A stretch of DNA of 64,000 nt from Mycolicibacterium goodii (GCF_022370755.2 NZ_CP092364.2:248001-312000), one strand, 5' to 3'; positions 50,282-60,234 are shown, counted from the stretch's first letter. Translations and numbers: made by a program. The notes: generated by a model not told the origin, from the sequence alone.

Positions 50282-50307
50282 TGGCACTCGTCGGATGAGA
50301 GTGCTAA
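50281..50307. promoter_or_regulatory. CIRCE element (HrcA heat-shock operator)
   Basis: TTGGCACTC (50281-50289), nine bases, GAGTGCTAA (50299-50307). This matches the CIRCE consensus TTAGCACTC-N9-GAGTGCTAA at 17 of 18 arm positions, with exact spacing; the only change is A to G at the third base. HrcA binds CIRCE upstream of groE and dnaK operons in many bacteria and in mycobacteria upstream of groES and groEL. The element sits 36 bases before the glycosyltransferase start and overlaps its promoter. Confidence 0.88.
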
Positions 50308-50342
50308 CGCGGCCGCGCATTTGAGTGAGTAGGAGGTTGAGC

Positions 50343-51494
50343 GTGAGCGGCAACGATATCCTCGCCATGGCCGACGTCGACGATCCGCTGCGGATCGTGC
50401 TCGTCGCGCCACCCTATTTCGACATCCCGCCCAAGGGCTACGGCGGCACCGAAGCCGTCGTCGCGGATCTCGCCGATACGCTGACCGCCCGCGGCCACCG
50501 CGTCACGGTCCTCGGCGCAGGCGCGCCAGGTACCGCCGCGCGATTCCAACCACTCTGGGAGCGGACACTTTCCGAGCGTCTCGGCCAGCCGTATCCCGAG
50601 ATCATGCACGCGCTCAAGGTGCGCCACGCCATCGAACGTCTCGCCGACACCGAAGGTGTCGACATCGTCCACGATCACACGTTCGCCGGCCCCCTCAACG
50701 CTCCGCTCTACCGCAACCTCGGGTTGCCGACCGTGGCCACGGTGCACGGCCCGATCGACGAGGACCTGTACCCCTACTACCGTGAACTCGGGGACGACAT
50801 CGGCCTCATCGCGATCAGCGACCGTCAGCGCGAGCTCGCTCCTGACCTGAATTGGGTTGGCCGCGTACACAATGCGCTGCGCATCGACGACTGGCCGTTC
50901 AACACCGCGAAGAAGGACTACGCGCTGTTCCTCGGCCGGTACGCGCCGTACAAGGGGGCCCACCTCGCGCTGGAGGCCGCGCACGCCGCTGGCATGCCGC
51001 TGGTGCTGGCCGGCAAGTGCAGTGAGCCGCCCGAGATCGCGTACTTCGACGAACAGGTGAAGCCGCTGCTCACCGACAGCGATCACGTGTTCGGGATGGC
51101 AGACGCGCAGGCCAAGCGCAAGCTGCTCGCCGAGGCCCGCTGCCTGATCTTCCCGATCCAGTGGGAGGAGCCGTTCGGCATGGTGATGATCGAGGCCATG
51201 GCGTGCGGCACCCCGGTGGTGGCGCTGCGGGGCGGCGCGGTGCCGGAGGTGGTCGTCGACGGGGTCACCGGTGTGATCTGCGATGCGCCCGAGGAACTTC
51301 CGGCGGCGATGGAAAAGGCCAGGGATCTCGATCCGGCGGCGTGCCGCAAGCATGTCGCAGCGCACTTCGGTGTCGGCCGGTTCGGCGCCGGGTACGAGCA
51401 GATCTACCGCAACGTGATGCGTCAGCGCCGGCGGATGACGCTGCGCGAGGTGCTGACCGAGCCGCCGGGTGTGGCCGAGCGGGCGAGCGCATGA
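50343..51494 (+). CDS. Glycosyltransferase, GT4-like (GT-B fold)
   Basis: A 383-residue cytosolic enzyme. The N-terminal domain has the acceptor-side glycine-rich loop (VAPPYFDIPPKGYGGTEAVVADLADTL), and the C-terminal domain the donor-nucleotide motif (EEPFGMVMIEAMACGTPVVAL) with the Glu-X7-Glu pattern, LFLGRYAPYKGAHLALEAA and HDHTFAG. It transfers a sugar from an NDP-sugar; donor and acceptor are unknown. GTG 50343 is chosen because AGGAGG (50331-50336) lies six bases upstream; an in-frame GTG at 50325 precedes that site. The next gene overlaps by four bases. Confidence 0.9.
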   Translation: MSGNDILAMADVDDPLRIVLVAPPYFDIPPKGYGGTEAVVADLADTLTARGHRVTVLGAGAPGTAARFQPLWERTLSERLGQPYPEIMHALKVRHAIERLADTEGVDIVHDHTFAGPLNAPLYRNLGLPTVATVHGPIDEDLYPYYRELGDDIGLIAISDRQRELAPDLNWVGRVHNALRIDDWPFNTAKKDYALFLGRYAPYKGAHLALEAAHAAGMPLVLAGKCSEPPEIAYFDEQVKPLLTDSDHVFGMADAQAKRKLLAEARCLIFPIQWEEPFGMVMIEAMACGTPVVALRGGAVPEVVVDGVTGVICDAPEELPAAMEKARDLDPAACRKHVAAHFGVGRFGAGYEQIYRNVMRQRRRMTLREVLTEPPGVAERASA

Positions 51495-53620
51495 CCGCGA
51501 TCCCGACCATTCTCAACGGTGGCGAGCCCGCCAGCATCGGATTCGGTGGCGCGACAGTGACACTCGTGGAAGGCGCCACGTTCTGCCTGTCCGACCGTCA
51601 CGGTGACGTGCTGGCGGGCCGGTCGCACGGCCTGTTCTTCCGCGACGCCCGTGTGCTGTCGCGGTGGCAGTTGCACGTCGACGGGGGTGAACCCGAGTCG
51701 CTGACCGTGCAGACCCCGGAAGCCTTTGCCGCGCAGTTCATCATGCGTCGCACACCGCGCGCCGGGGTCGCCGACAGCACGCTGCTGCTGGTGCGCGACC
51801 GCCTCGTCGCCGACGGCCTACGCGAGACGATCTCGCTGTACAACCTCGCCGACGAGCCCACCGTGGTGTCCCTCGAGCTGCTCGTCGACGCCGATTTCGC
51901 CGACCTGTTCGCCGTCAAGGAGGGTCGCGCGCCGATCGGGGGAGCCGAGATCGCGCTCGTCGACAACGAGCTGGTGCTCAACGACCGTGCCAATCGTGTT
52001 CGCGGCGTGAAGATCACGGCGTCGGGTTCACCGGTGGTGACACCGGGCGTGTTCCGTTGGCGCATCGTCGTGCGGCCGCGCGGCACATGGCAGGCCGAGG
52101 TCGTCGCGGAGCCGACGTGGGCGAACCAGAGCGTCAAGACCCGGTTCCGCACCGGTGAGGAGCTGGAGTCCAGCGGTCCGGCTCGCAAGATCGAGGCGTG
52201 GCGGGGGACCACCACGACGGTCGAGACCGATCTGCGGGCGCTGGCCGCGACGCTGCAGCGCAGCGAGAGTGATCTGGGCGCGCTGCTCATCCGCGACGAG
52301 ACCGGTGACGAACGCCCGTACGTCGCGGCCGGTGCGCCGTGGTTCATGACGCTGTTCGGACGTGACAGCCTGCTCACGGCGTGGATGTCGTTGCCGCTGG
52401 ACGTCGGGTTGTCGGTCGGCACCCTGCAGCGGCTCGCCGACACGCAGGGGCGCCGGGTCGATCCGCTGACCGAGGAGCAGCCGGGCCGGATCATGCACGA
52501 GATCCGCCGGGGCCCAGCGAGCAGCGACGTGCTGGGCGGATCGGTCTACTACGGGTCGGCCGATTCGACGCCGCTGTTCGTGATGCTGCTGGCCGAGTGC
52601 TGGCGGTGGGGCGCCGACGAGAGCGCCGTTCGGGCGTTGCTGCCCGCGGCCGACGCCGCGCTGGGTTGGGCGACGCGTTACGGCGACCGCGATGACGACG
52701 GGTTCATCGAGTACAAGCGGGCGACCGATCGCGGCCTGCTCAATCAGGGCTGGAAGGACAGTTTCGACGCGATCACCGACGCGGCGGGCCATCGCGCGGA
52801 CGCGCCGATCGCGCTGTGCGAGGTGCAGGCCTATCAGTACGCGGCGCTGATCGCGCGGGCCGACCTCGCCGAGGCGTTCGGCGAACCCGCGACCGCGAAG
52901 CGTCTGCGGGACCGGGCCGCGGCGTTGAAGAAACGCTTCGCCGAGAAGTTCTGGCTGCCCGACCGCGGCTACTACGCGTTGGCCCTGGACGGCCGCAAAC
53001 GTCCGGTCGACTCGTTGACCAGCAACGTCGGCCACTGTCTGTGGGCGGGCATCGCGACCGACGAGCACGCCGCGCGCATCGTCGAGCAGCTCGGCAGCAC
53101 CGAGATGGACTCGGGTTTCGGGTTGCGCACCCTCGCCGCCGACATGGGCGCCTACAACCCGATGAGCTACCACAACGGGTCGGTGTGGCCGCACGACACG
53201 GCCATCGCGGTCGCGGGCCTGCTGCGCTACCGCCACGTCCCTGGCGCGGTGGAGCTCGCCGAACGGCTGGCCCTCGGCCTGCTGGACGCGGCCGACGCGT
53301 TCGGTGGCCGGCTGCCCGAACTGTTCTGCGGTTTCGACCGGTCGCAGTTCCGGTCACCGGTGCCGTACCCGACGTCGTGCTCGCCGCAGGCGTGGGCCAG
53401 CGCGGCACCGCTGCTGCTGGTGCGTGCCTTCCTCGGACTGGAGCCCGACGTCCCGCACCGCACACTGACGGTGCGACCGCACCTGCCGCGGGCGTGGGGC
53501 CGGGTCGCGTTGACCGATCTGCGGCTCGGTCAGGCCACCGTCGCGGTGGAGGCCGAAGGGACGGTGGCAAAGGTCACCGGCCTGCCCGACGACTGGCAAT
53601 TGAGCACGGCCGAGAGCTGA
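51491..53620 (+). CDS. Amylo-alpha-1,6-glucosidase-type glycoside hydrolase
   Basis: A 709-residue protein of the glycogen-debranching type. The N-terminal beta-sandwich domain (about residues 10-220: GATFCLSDRHGDVLAGRSHGLFFRDARVLSRW) is followed by an (alpha/alpha)6 barrel with GAPWFMTLFGRDSLLTAW, YYGSADSTPLFVML, DDDGFIEYKRA, LLNQGWKDSFDAI and NPMSYHNGSVWPHDTAIA. The acidic residues in RDDDGFIEY, WKDS and VWPHD are candidates for the catalytic pair. The start overlaps the glycosyltransferase stop (ATGA). Related proteins act on glucans, trehalose-like or glucosylglycerate sugars; together with the glycosyltransferase it may make and remodel a compatible solute or glycan. Confidence 0.88.
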   Translation: MTAIPTILNGGEPASIGFGGATVTLVEGATFCLSDRHGDVLAGRSHGLFFRDARVLSRWQLHVDGGEPESLTVQTPEAFAAQFIMRRTPRAGVADSTLLLVRDRLVADGLRETISLYNLADEPTVVSLELLVDADFADLFAVKEGRAPIGGAEIALVDNELVLNDRANRVRGVKITASGSPVVTPGVFRWRIVVRPRGTWQAEVVAEPTWANQSVKTRFRTGEELESSGPARKIEAWRGTTTTVETDLRALAATLQRSESDLGALLIRDETGDERPYVAAGAPWFMTLFGRDSLLTAWMSLPLDVGLSVGTLQRLADTQGRRVDPLTEEQPGRIMHEIRRGPASSDVLGGSVYYGSADSTPLFVMLLAECWRWGADESAVRALLPAADAALGWATRYGDRDDDGFIEYKRATDRGLLNQGWKDSFDAITDAAGHRADAPIALCEVQAYQYAALIARADLAEAFGEPATAKRLRDRAAALKKRFAEKFWLPDRGYYALALDGRKRPVDSLTSNVGHCLWAGIATDEHAARIVEQLGSTEMDSGFGLRTLAADMGAYNPMSYHNGSVWPHDTAIAVAGLLRYRHVPGAVELAERLALGLLDAADAFGGRLPELFCGFDRSQFRSPVPYPTSCSPQAWASAAPLLLVRAFLGLEPDVPHRTLTVRPHLPRAWGRVALTDLRLGQATVAVEAEGTVAKVTGLPDDWQLSTAES

Positions 53621-53646
53621 ACAGCACCCATGGTTAGGCTGGCGAC

Positions 53647-54378
53647 ATGATTGGTGTCACCCGAGACGGCAATGTCCTGACCCTGGAGCTCCAACGTCCC
53701 GAGCGGCGCAACGCGCTGAACTGCGAACTTCTCGACCGTCTGCGGGAGGCGGTCGAGAACGCCGCGTCCGAGGACATCCGTGCGATCGTGCTGACCGGCC
53801 AGGGGTCGGTGTTCAGTGCGGGCGCGGACCTGTCCGGTGACGCGTTCGCCGCCGAACTGCCCGACAAGGCGACCGCGCTGAACCTCGCGATCGACAAGAC
53901 CCCGGTTCCGGTGATCGGCGCGATCAACGGGCCCGCGATCGGCGCGGGCGTCATCCTGGCCATGATCTGTGATCTGCGGGTCGTGGTGCCCGAGGCCTAC
54001 TTCCAGTTCCCGGTCGCCAAATACGGGCTGGCTCTTGACAACTGGAGCATCCGCCGATTGACGTCGCTGGTGGGCTACGGCCGTGCCCGCGGCATGCTGC
54101 TGGCCGCGGAGAAACTCGATTCGGAGACCGCGCTGCAGACCGGCATGGCCAACCGCATCGGCACGCTGGCCGACGCGCAGAAATGGGCGGCCGAGATCGC
54201 CGGATACGCACCGCTGGCGCTGCAGCACGCCAAGCGGGTCCTCAACGACGACGGCGCGTACGAGGAGCCGTGGCCCGCCCACAAGGAATTGTTCGACCGG
54301 GCGTGGACATCGCCTGACGTCATCGAGGCCCAGGTGGCCCGCATCGAGAAGCGGCCGCCCAACTTCACCGGGGCCTGA
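53647..54378 (+). CDS. echA6: EchA6, catalytically silent enoyl-CoA hydratase homologue
   Basis: A 243-residue crotonase-fold protein. The acyl-CoA oxyanion segment is present (FSAGADLSG and [13 protein letters not shown]), but both catalytic Glu residues of true hydratases are missing: the helix reads [13 protein letters not shown] without Glu, and [13 protein letters not shown] lacks the second one. M. tuberculosis EchA6 (Rv0905) has the same losses and binds acyl-CoA to pass it to the FAS-II mycolic-acid system rather than hydrating it. Position after accD3 and before the Rv0906-type gene repeats the M. tuberculosis order. ATG 53647 has a normal context. Confidence 0.95.
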   Translation: MIGVTRDGNVLTLELQRPERRNALNCELLDRLREAVENAASEDIRAIVLTGQGSVFSAGADLSGDAFAAELPDKATALNLAIDKTPVPVIGAINGPAIGAGVILAMICDLRVVVPEAYFQFPVAKYGLALDNWSIRRLTSLVGYGRARGMLLAAEKLDSETALQTGMANRIGTLADAQKWAAEIAGYAPLALQHAKRVLNDDGAYEEPWPAHKELFDRAWTSPDVIEAQVARIEKRPPNFTGA

Positions 54379-54379
54379 C

Positions 54380-55486
54380 GTGCTGCGTGGGGCGCTGCGG
54401 TTGACCACCCGGTCGGCCGGCCTGCTGGCCGGTGGCTGGCTGCTGCGCGCGCTGCGCGGCACGTATACGTCCCTGGGCGCGTGGCCGCGCGACATCAAAC
54501 CGGTGGCGGCGCGGTCTGCGCAGTTCGACGGCACGGTCTTCGTCAACATCGAGCCCGCGTCGATGGGCATCAGCATGGACCGCGAGGAGCGCCGCAGGCT
54601 GTTCGCCGAGATGTTCGGGTCGAAGGGCGCGAGTTGGCCGCCGGGTGCCATCCCGCTGGCCGAACCCGCCGACGGCGAGGCCGAACAGTGCGCGGTGTCC
54701 TGGTATGGCCACTCGTCGGCGTTGATCGAGGTCGACGGCTACCGTGTGCTCACCGATCCGATCTGGAGCGACCGCTGCTCGCCGTCGCGCGTGGTGGGAC
54801 CGCACCGGTTGCATGCCCCGCCGCTGCCGCTGGAGGCGCTGCCCGCCGTCGACGCCGTCGTGATCAGCCATGATCACTACGACCACCTGGACCTCGACAC
54901 GGTCCGTGGGCTGGCCCGCACGCAGCGCGCGCCGTTCCTGGTGCCGCTGGGCATCGGTGCGCACCTGCGCAAGTGGGGCATCCCGCAGACCCGCATCGTC
55001 GAGCTGGACTGGAACGAGAGTCACCGCATCGGTGACCTGACGCTCGTGTGCACGCCGGCCCGGCACTTCTCGGGGCGGTTTTTGCAGCGCAACACCACGC
55101 TGTGGGCGTCGTGGGTGGTGATCGGGCCGAGGCACCGGGCGTTCTTCGGCGGGGACACGGGCTACACCAAGAGCTTCTCCGAGATCGGTTCGGAGTACGG
55201 ACCTTTCGACCTGACGCTGCTGCCGGTCGGGGCCTACAACCCGGGGTGGCCGGACATCCACATGAACCCCGAGGAGTCGGTGCGGGCGCACCTGGACCTG
55301 ACCGAGTCCGGCTTGCTGGTGCCGATCCACTGGGCGACGTTCCGGTTGGCCCCCCACCCGTGGGCCGAGCCGGTGCGACGGTTGCTCGCCGCGGCCGATC
55401 CGGCCGGGGTGCAGGTGGCGGTGCCGAGACCGGGGCAGCGTGTCGACGGCGGCTCGCCGGTGCTCGACCCTTGGTGGCAGTTGTAA
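54380..55486 (+). CDS. Metallo-beta-lactamase-fold hydrolase (NAPE-PLD-like, Rv0906 type)
   Basis: A 368-residue protein starting at GTG 54380, one base after the echA6 stop. The metal site HDHYDHLD (residues about 167-173) is complete, and later metal residues occur in CTPARHFSGR, FFGGDTGY and VPIHWATF. It resembles NAPE-PLD and UlaG-type phosphodiesterases and the M. tuberculosis Rv0906 outer-membrane-linked protein. A lipid phosphodiester or similar bond is the likely target. A short N-terminal basic stretch (LLAGGWLLRALRG) might be a membrane-peripheral helix. Confidence 0.9.
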   Translation: MLRGALRLTTRSAGLLAGGWLLRALRGTYTSLGAWPRDIKPVAARSAQFDGTVFVNIEPASMGISMDREERRRLFAEMFGSKGASWPPGAIPLAEPADGEAEQCAVSWYGHSSALIEVDGYRVLTDPIWSDRCSPSRVVGPHRLHAPPLPLEALPAVDAVVISHDHYDHLDLDTVRGLARTQRAPFLVPLGIGAHLRKWGIPQTRIVELDWNESHRIGDLTLVCTPARHFSGRFLQRNTTLWASWVVIGPRHRAFFGGDTGYTKSFSEIGSEYGPFDLTLLPVGAYNPGWPDIHMNPEESVRAHLDLTESGLLVPIHWATFRLAPHPWAEPVRRLLAAADPAGVQVAVPRPGQRVDGGSPVLDPWWQL

Positions 55487-55532
55487 CCCATTGCACCGAC
55501 TTCGGACCTGTTTGCGGGCATACTGCCGTTTT

Positions 55533-57137
55533 GTGTACAGCGTGCGAAGGTCGGTGTTCGCCATCGGGTTGGTCGTGGGACTCGCGGTGACGGGTTGCAC
55601 GGGCGGCAACGACACCGATGACCCGCAGCGCTCCGCGCAACCCGCGCAGACGTTTGCAGACGAGCCACCGCCCCTGGTGTCCGCGATGCCCCTGCCGGAG
55701 AACGCGGTCGAGAACGCGGTGGCCCAACTCGACGGCATCGCCGAGGATCTCATGCGCAGTTCGGGGATACCGGGGATGGCCGTGGCGGTTGTGCACGGCG
55801 GAAAGACGGTGTACGCCAAGGGGTTCGGTGTGCGTGATGTGCAGGGCGGCGACGCCGAGAGCAACCGCGTCGACCCTGACACGGTGTTCCAGCTCGCATC
55901 GCTGTCGAAGTCGATCTCGGCCACCGTCGTCGCACAACAGGTCGGCACGGGGGCGATCGGCTGGGACACGCCGGTGGTGGAGCACCTGCCGTGGTTCGCG
56001 CTGTCGGATCCGACGACCACCAGGATGGTCACGATCGGTGACCTGTTCGCGCACCGGTCCGGGTTGCCCGACCACGCCGGGGACCGGTTGGAGGACCTGG
56101 GCTACGACCGGCGTTACATCCTGGAGCATCTGCGTGCGCTGCCGTTGGATCCGTTCCGGATCTCCTACGCGTACACCAACTTCGGGCTCACCGCGGCGGC
56201 GGAGGCGGTCGCCGCGGCCGCGGGGCGCAGCTGGGAGGACCTCGCGCGCGATGTGCTCTACCGTCCGCTCGGGATGAACTCGACCAGTTCGCGTTTCGCC
56301 GATTTCGAAGCCAGGGAGAACCGCGCCGTCGGGCATATCCGCATCGGTGGCCGCTACGAACCGCAGTACGTGCGCAACGCCGACGCGCAGACACCGGCCG
56401 GCGGGGTGAGCGCGTCGGTGAAGGACATGACGCGCTGGCTCGCGATGGTGCTGGCCGACGGCACGTTCGAGGGCAAGCGCATCGTCGAGCAGTCCGCACT
56501 GCTGCCCGCGGTCACGCCGCAGGTGGTGTCGGACCGTGCGTCACAACCGGCGATGCGATCGGGCTTCTACGGCTACGGCTTCAACGTCGGGACGACGTCG
56601 GCCGCACGCACGCAACTCAGCCACTCGGGCGCCTTCGAACTCGGTGCCGCCACCAACTTCGTCATCCTCCCGTCAGCGGACGTCGGCATCGTCGCCCTCA
56701 CCAACGGCACGCCCGCGGGCGTGCCGGAGACGCTCACCGCAGAGTTCGCCGATCTGGTGCAGTTCGGTGAGGTCAGGCAGGACTGGCGCAAGCTGTACGG
56801 CGATGCGTTCGCCTCGATGGACGCCCCGGAAGGCGAACTGGTGGGCAAACGGCCGCCGGCCGATCCGGCTCCGGCCAAACCGCTTTCGGACTACACCGGC
56901 GTGTATCGCAACGACTACTGGGGTCCGGCGACGGTCACCGAGCGGGATGGCGCGTTGATGCTGGCGCTCGGGCCGAAGTTCCGGGTTCCGCTCACCCACT
57001 GGGACGGCGATGTGTTCACGTTCCGTTTCGTCACCGAGAACGCACCGCCTGGAACGATTTCGGCGGCGACGTTCGCCGGTGACAAGCTGACACTCGAGTA
57101 TTACGACGAAGACGGGACAGGGACCTTCACGAAATGA
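55533..57137 (+). CDS. Beta-lactamase-family serine hydrolase lipoprotein (Rv0907 type)
   Basis: A 534-residue exported lipoprotein from GTG 55533. The signal peptide has RRS, a hydrophobic stretch and a lipobox (VTGC, Cys about 23), so it is attached to the membrane outer face. The class C/penicillin-binding fold shows nucleophile Ser in ASLSKSIS (SxxK), Tyr in YAYTNFG (YxN) and a later HSGAFELG triad. A C-terminal beta domain ([21 protein letters not shown]) resembles that of esterase EstB-like proteins. Its substrate (peptidoglycan, ester or D-peptide) is unknown. It lies 13 bases upstream of ctpE. Confidence 0.91.
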   Translation: MYSVRRSVFAIGLVVGLAVTGCTGGNDTDDPQRSAQPAQTFADEPPPLVSAMPLPENAVENAVAQLDGIAEDLMRSSGIPGMAVAVVHGGKTVYAKGFGVRDVQGGDAESNRVDPDTVFQLASLSKSISATVVAQQVGTGAIGWDTPVVEHLPWFALSDPTTTRMVTIGDLFAHRSGLPDHAGDRLEDLGYDRRYILEHLRALPLDPFRISYAYTNFGLTAAAEAVAAAAGRSWEDLARDVLYRPLGMNSTSSRFADFEARENRAVGHIRIGGRYEPQYVRNADAQTPAGGVSASVKDMTRWLAMVLADGTFEGKRIVEQSALLPAVTPQVVSDRASQPAMRSGFYGYGFNVGTTSAARTQLSHSGAFELGAATNFVILPSADVGIVALTNGTPAGVPETLTAEFADLVQFGEVRQDWRKLYGDAFASMDAPEGELVGKRPPADPAPAKPLSDYTGVYRNDYWGPATVTERDGALMLALGPKFRVPLTHWDGDVFTFRFVTENAPPGTISAATFAGDKLTLEYYDEDGTGTFTK

Positions 57138-57150
57138 CGGTGTTGACCAG

Positions 57151-59538
57151 ATGACAACGATCGCCGCCACCGGCCTCACCGACGCCGAAGTCGCACAGCG
57201 GATCGCCGACGGCAAGACCAACGACGTCCCGACCCGCGCCGCGCGCACCGTGTCGGAGATCGTGCGCGCCAATGTGTTCACGCGCATCAACGCGATCCTC
57301 GGTGTGCTGTTCATCATCGTGCTGTCGACGGGTTCGGTGATCAACGGCGCGTTCGGGCTGCTGATCATCGCCAACAGCGCGATCGGCATCATTCAGGAGA
57401 TCCGTGCCAAGCAGACCTTGGACAAGCTCGCGATCGTGGGTCAGGCCAAGCCCACGGTGCGCAGGCAGTCGGGGACGAAGTCGGTGCTGCCCAGCGAGGT
57501 GGTGCTCGACGACATCATCGAGTTGGGGCCGGGGGATCAGATCGTCGTCGACGGCGAGGTGGTCGAGGAGACCAACCTCGAGGTCGACGAGTCACTGCTC
57601 ACCGGTGAGGCCGACCCGATCGCCAAGGACGCCGGTGACGCCGTCATGTCCGGCAGCTTCGTCGTCGCGGGCAGCGGCGCGTACCGCGCCACCAAGGTGG
57701 GCCGCGAGGCGTACGCGGCGAAGCTGGCCGAGGAGGCCTCCAAGTTCACGCTCGTCAAATCCGAACTGCGCAACGGCATCAACAAGATCCTGCAGTTCAT
57801 CACCTACCTGCTGGTCCCGGCGGGCCTGCTGACCATCTACACGCAGTTGTTCACCACCGACACCGGGTGGCGCGAGGCCGTGCTGCGCATGGTCGGGGCC
57901 CTGGTGCCGATGGTGCCCGAAGGGCTGGTGCTGATGACGTCGATCGCGTTCGCGGTGGGCGTGGTGCGCCTGGGGCGCCGCCAGTGCCTGGTCAACGAGC
58001 TGCCCGCGATCGAGGGCCTCGCCCGCGTCGACGTGGTGTGCGCCGACAAGACCGGGACGCTGACCGAGAACGGTATGCGCGTGAGCGATCTGCGGACGCT
58101 CACCGAGGCGCAGGTGGCCAGCCAGGTAGCAGAGGTGCTGGCACAGTTGGCCGCCGACGACGCGCGGCCCAACGCCAGCATGGCCGCCATCGCCGAGGCC
58201 TACCAGATGCCACCGGGGTGGACAGCGACCGCGACGGCCCCGTTCAAATCGGCCACCAAGTGGAGCGGTGCGTCCTACGGCGAGCACGGCAACTGGGTGA
58301 TCGGCGCGCCCGACGTGCTGCTGGACCCGGGCTCGCCCGTCGCCGAGCAGGCCGAGCGCATCGGCGCCCAGGGTCTGCGGGTGCTGCTGTTGGGATCGTC
58401 GGACCGCAGTGTCGACGCGCCCGACGCGCCGGGCACCGTGACCCCGGCCGCGCTGGTGGTGCTCGAGCAGCGCATCCGGCCCGACGCGGGGGACACCCTG
58501 GACTACTTCGCGTCCCAGCACGTCTCGGTGAAGGTGATCTCCGGTGACAACGCGGTGTCGGTGGGCGCGGTGGCAGACAAGCTCGGTCTGCACGGCGAGA
58601 CCATGGACGCCCGCCGGCTGCCGGAGGCACCCGAGAAACTGGCCGAGACCCTGGAGGAGTGCACGACCTTCGGTCGCGTGCGCCCGGACCAGAAGCGCGC
58701 GATGGTGCATGCGCTGCAGTCGCGGGGCCATACCGTCGCGATGACCGGCGACGGTGTCAACGACGTGCTGGCGCTCAAGGATGCCGACATCGGCGTCGCG
58801 ATGGGCTCGGGCAGTTCGGCGTCGCGCGCGGTCGCGCAGATCGTGCTGTTGGACAACAAGTTCGCGACGCTGCCGTACGTGGTGGGTGAGGGCCGACGCG
58901 TGATCGGCAACATCGAGCGCGTCTCCAACCTGTTCCTCACCAAGACCGTGTACTCGGTGTTGCTGGCGGTCCTGGTCGGCATCGGCGGGCTGTCGGCCAA
59001 GATCTTCGGCACTGATCCGCTGCTGTTCCCGTTCCAGCCCATCCACGTCACGATCGCGGCCTGGTTCACGATCGGCGTCCCGGCGTTCATCCTGTCGCTC
59101 GCGCCGAACAACGAACGCGCCAAGTCGGGCTTCGTGCGTCGCGTGATGACGGCCGCGCTGCCGTCGGGTCTGGTGGTCGGCACGGCCACGTTCGTGTCCT
59201 ACCTCGTGGCGTATCAAGGCCGCGAGGCCACGCCCGTCGAGCAGACGCAGGCGTCCACCGCGGCGCTGATCACGTTGCTGGCGTCGTCGCTGTGGGTGCT
59301 GGCGGTGGTGGCGCGGCCGTACCAGTGGTGGCGTGTTTTGCTCGTCGCGTGCTCGATGCTGGCCTATGTGCTGATCTTCTCGATCCCGCTGGCGCAGGAA
59401 CTGTTCATGCTGGACCCGACCAACTTCAAGGTCACGGCGATCGCGCTGGGCATCGGGGTGGTCGGAGCCGCGCTGATCGAGGTGCTGTGGTGGGTGCAGG
59501 GCCGTGTGCTCGGCGAGGAACGGCGCGTATGGAGATAG
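57151..59538 (+). CDS. ctpE: P-type ATPase CtpE (calcium transporter)
   Basis: A 795-residue P-type ATPase with about ten TM helices and no heavy-metal N-terminal domain. The actuator motif is LLTGEADP, the phosphorylation site Asp299 in CADKTGTLT, the hinge [24 protein letters not shown], and the TM4 motif [12 protein letters not shown] instead of CPx excludes a copper or zinc pump. M. smegmatis and M. tuberculosis CtpE import calcium needed for the cell envelope. The gene belongs to the backbone segment and may be co-transcribed with the preceding lipoprotein. Confidence 0.96.
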   Translation: MTTIAATGLTDAEVAQRIADGKTNDVPTRAARTVSEIVRANVFTRINAILGVLFIIVLSTGSVINGAFGLLIIANSAIGIIQEIRAKQTLDKLAIVGQAKPTVRRQSGTKSVLPSEVVLDDIIELGPGDQIVVDGEVVEETNLEVDESLLTGEADPIAKDAGDAVMSGSFVVAGSGAYRATKVGREAYAAKLAEEASKFTLVKSELRNGINKILQFITYLLVPAGLLTIYTQLFTTDTGWREAVLRMVGALVPMVPEGLVLMTSIAFAVGVVRLGRRQCLVNELPAIEGLARVDVVCADKTGTLTENGMRVSDLRTLTEAQVASQVAEVLAQLAADDARPNASMAAIAEAYQMPPGWTATATAPFKSATKWSGASYGEHGNWVIGAPDVLLDPGSPVAEQAERIGAQGLRVLLLGSSDRSVDAPDAPGTVTPAALVVLEQRIRPDAGDTLDYFASQHVSVKVISGDNAVSVGAVADKLGLHGETMDARRLPEAPEKLAETLEECTTFGRVRPDQKRAMVHALQSRGHTVAMTGDGVNDVLALKDADIGVAMGSGSSASRAVAQIVLLDNKFATLPYVVGEGRRVIGNIERVSNLFLTKTVYSVLLAVLVGIGGLSAKIFGTDPLLFPFQPIHVTIAAWFTIGVPAFILSLAPNNERAKSGFVRRVMTAALPSGLVVGTATFVSYLVAYQGREATPVEQTQASTAALITLLASSLWVLAVVARPYQWWRVLLVACSMLAYVLIFSIPLAQELFMLDPTNFKVTAIALGIGVVGAALIEVLWWVQGRVLGEERRVWR

Positions 59539-59563
59539 CTGGTCGAAGCGATAGGCTGACCTC

Positions 59564-59770
59564 ATGGGATTCTTGGACAAAGCCAAAGACCTCTTGTCGA
59601 AGAACGCCGACAAGGTGGACACCGTGATCGACAAGGCCGGCGACATCGTCGACCAGAAGACGCAGGGTAAGTACGCCCAGCACGTCGACAAGGCGCAGGA
59701 CGCCGCGAAGAACGCCATCCGCAAAGACAATCCTGGTAACCCCGACAATCCTCAAGAACCACAGCGGTAA
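59564..59770 (+). CDS. Small Rv0909-type (MtbA-like) helical protein
   Basis: A 68-residue protein with alternating Lys and Asp/Ala, MGFLDKAKDLLSKNADKVD and AGDIVDQKTQGKYAQHVD, predicted to be mostly amphipathic helix with a Pro/Asn-rich tail. It matches the form of M. tuberculosis Rv0909, labelled an antitoxin next to Rv0910. Rv0909-type proteins resemble CsbD or antitoxin-like small helices; direct toxin binding is not shown by sequence. ATG 59564 follows a short 25-base gap after ctpE, and it precedes the SRPBCC gene by ten bases. Confidence 0.88.
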   Translation: MGFLDKAKDLLSKNADKVDTVIDKAGDIVDQKTQGKYAQHVDKAQDAAKNAIRKDNPGNPDNPQEPQR

Positions 59771-59780
59771 CTCGACACAC

Positions 59781-60224
59781 ATGGCCAAACTTTCCGTCTC
59801 CGTCGAAGTCCCATTGCCGCCGGAGCAGGCATGGGAGTACGCCTCCGACCTGTCCCGGTACCACGAATGGCTCAGCATTCACCGGGCGTGGCGCTCGAAG
59901 CTGCCCGAAACCCTGGAGAAGGGCACGGTGATCGAGTCGATCGTCGAGGTCAAGGGCATGCTCAACCGGATCAGGTGGACGCTGGTCCACTACAAGCCCC
60001 CGCAGGCGCTGACGCTCAATGGCGACGGCCGCGGCGGGGTCAAGGTCAAGCTGATCGGCAAGATCAAGCCGACCGACAACGGCTCGATCGTGGGGTTTGA
60101 CTTGCATCTGGGTGGTCCGGCGCTGTTCGGGCCCATCGGCATGGTGGTTGCCGCGGCGCTCAAGAGCGACATCCAGGAGTCGCTCAACCGCTTCAAGGCG
60201 CTCTACGCCCCGTCCGCGACGTAA
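59781..60224 (+). CDS. SRPBCC (START-like) protein, Rv0910 type
   Basis: A 147-residue SRPBCC-fold protein: the opening LSVSVEVPLPPEQAWEYASDLSRYHEWLSIH is the typical helix-grip start and the last helix is SDIQESLNRFKALY. The cavity of this fold binds hydrophobic ligands. M. tuberculosis Rv0910 is annotated as a toxin of the Rv0909-Rv0910 pair; in other mycobacteria the pair may be a housekeeping lipid or polyketide-binding duo. Gene order with ctpE and the Rv0909-type gene is conserved. Confidence 0.88.
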   Translation: MAKLSVSVEVPLPPEQAWEYASDLSRYHEWLSIHRAWRSKLPETLEKGTVIESIVEVKGMLNRIRWTLVHYKPPQALTLNGDGRGGVKVKLIGKIKPTDNGSIVGFDLHLGGPALFGPIGMVVAAALKSDIQESLNRFKALYAPSAT

Positions 60225-60234
60225 GTTCTCTCGG

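Noticed and set aside
59564..60224. Certain toxin-antitoxin system
   Set aside because: The pair matches Rv0909/Rv0910 in order and type, but the proteins are an amphipathic helix and an SRPBCC fold. Toxicity cannot be inferred from sequence, so it is described without that claim.
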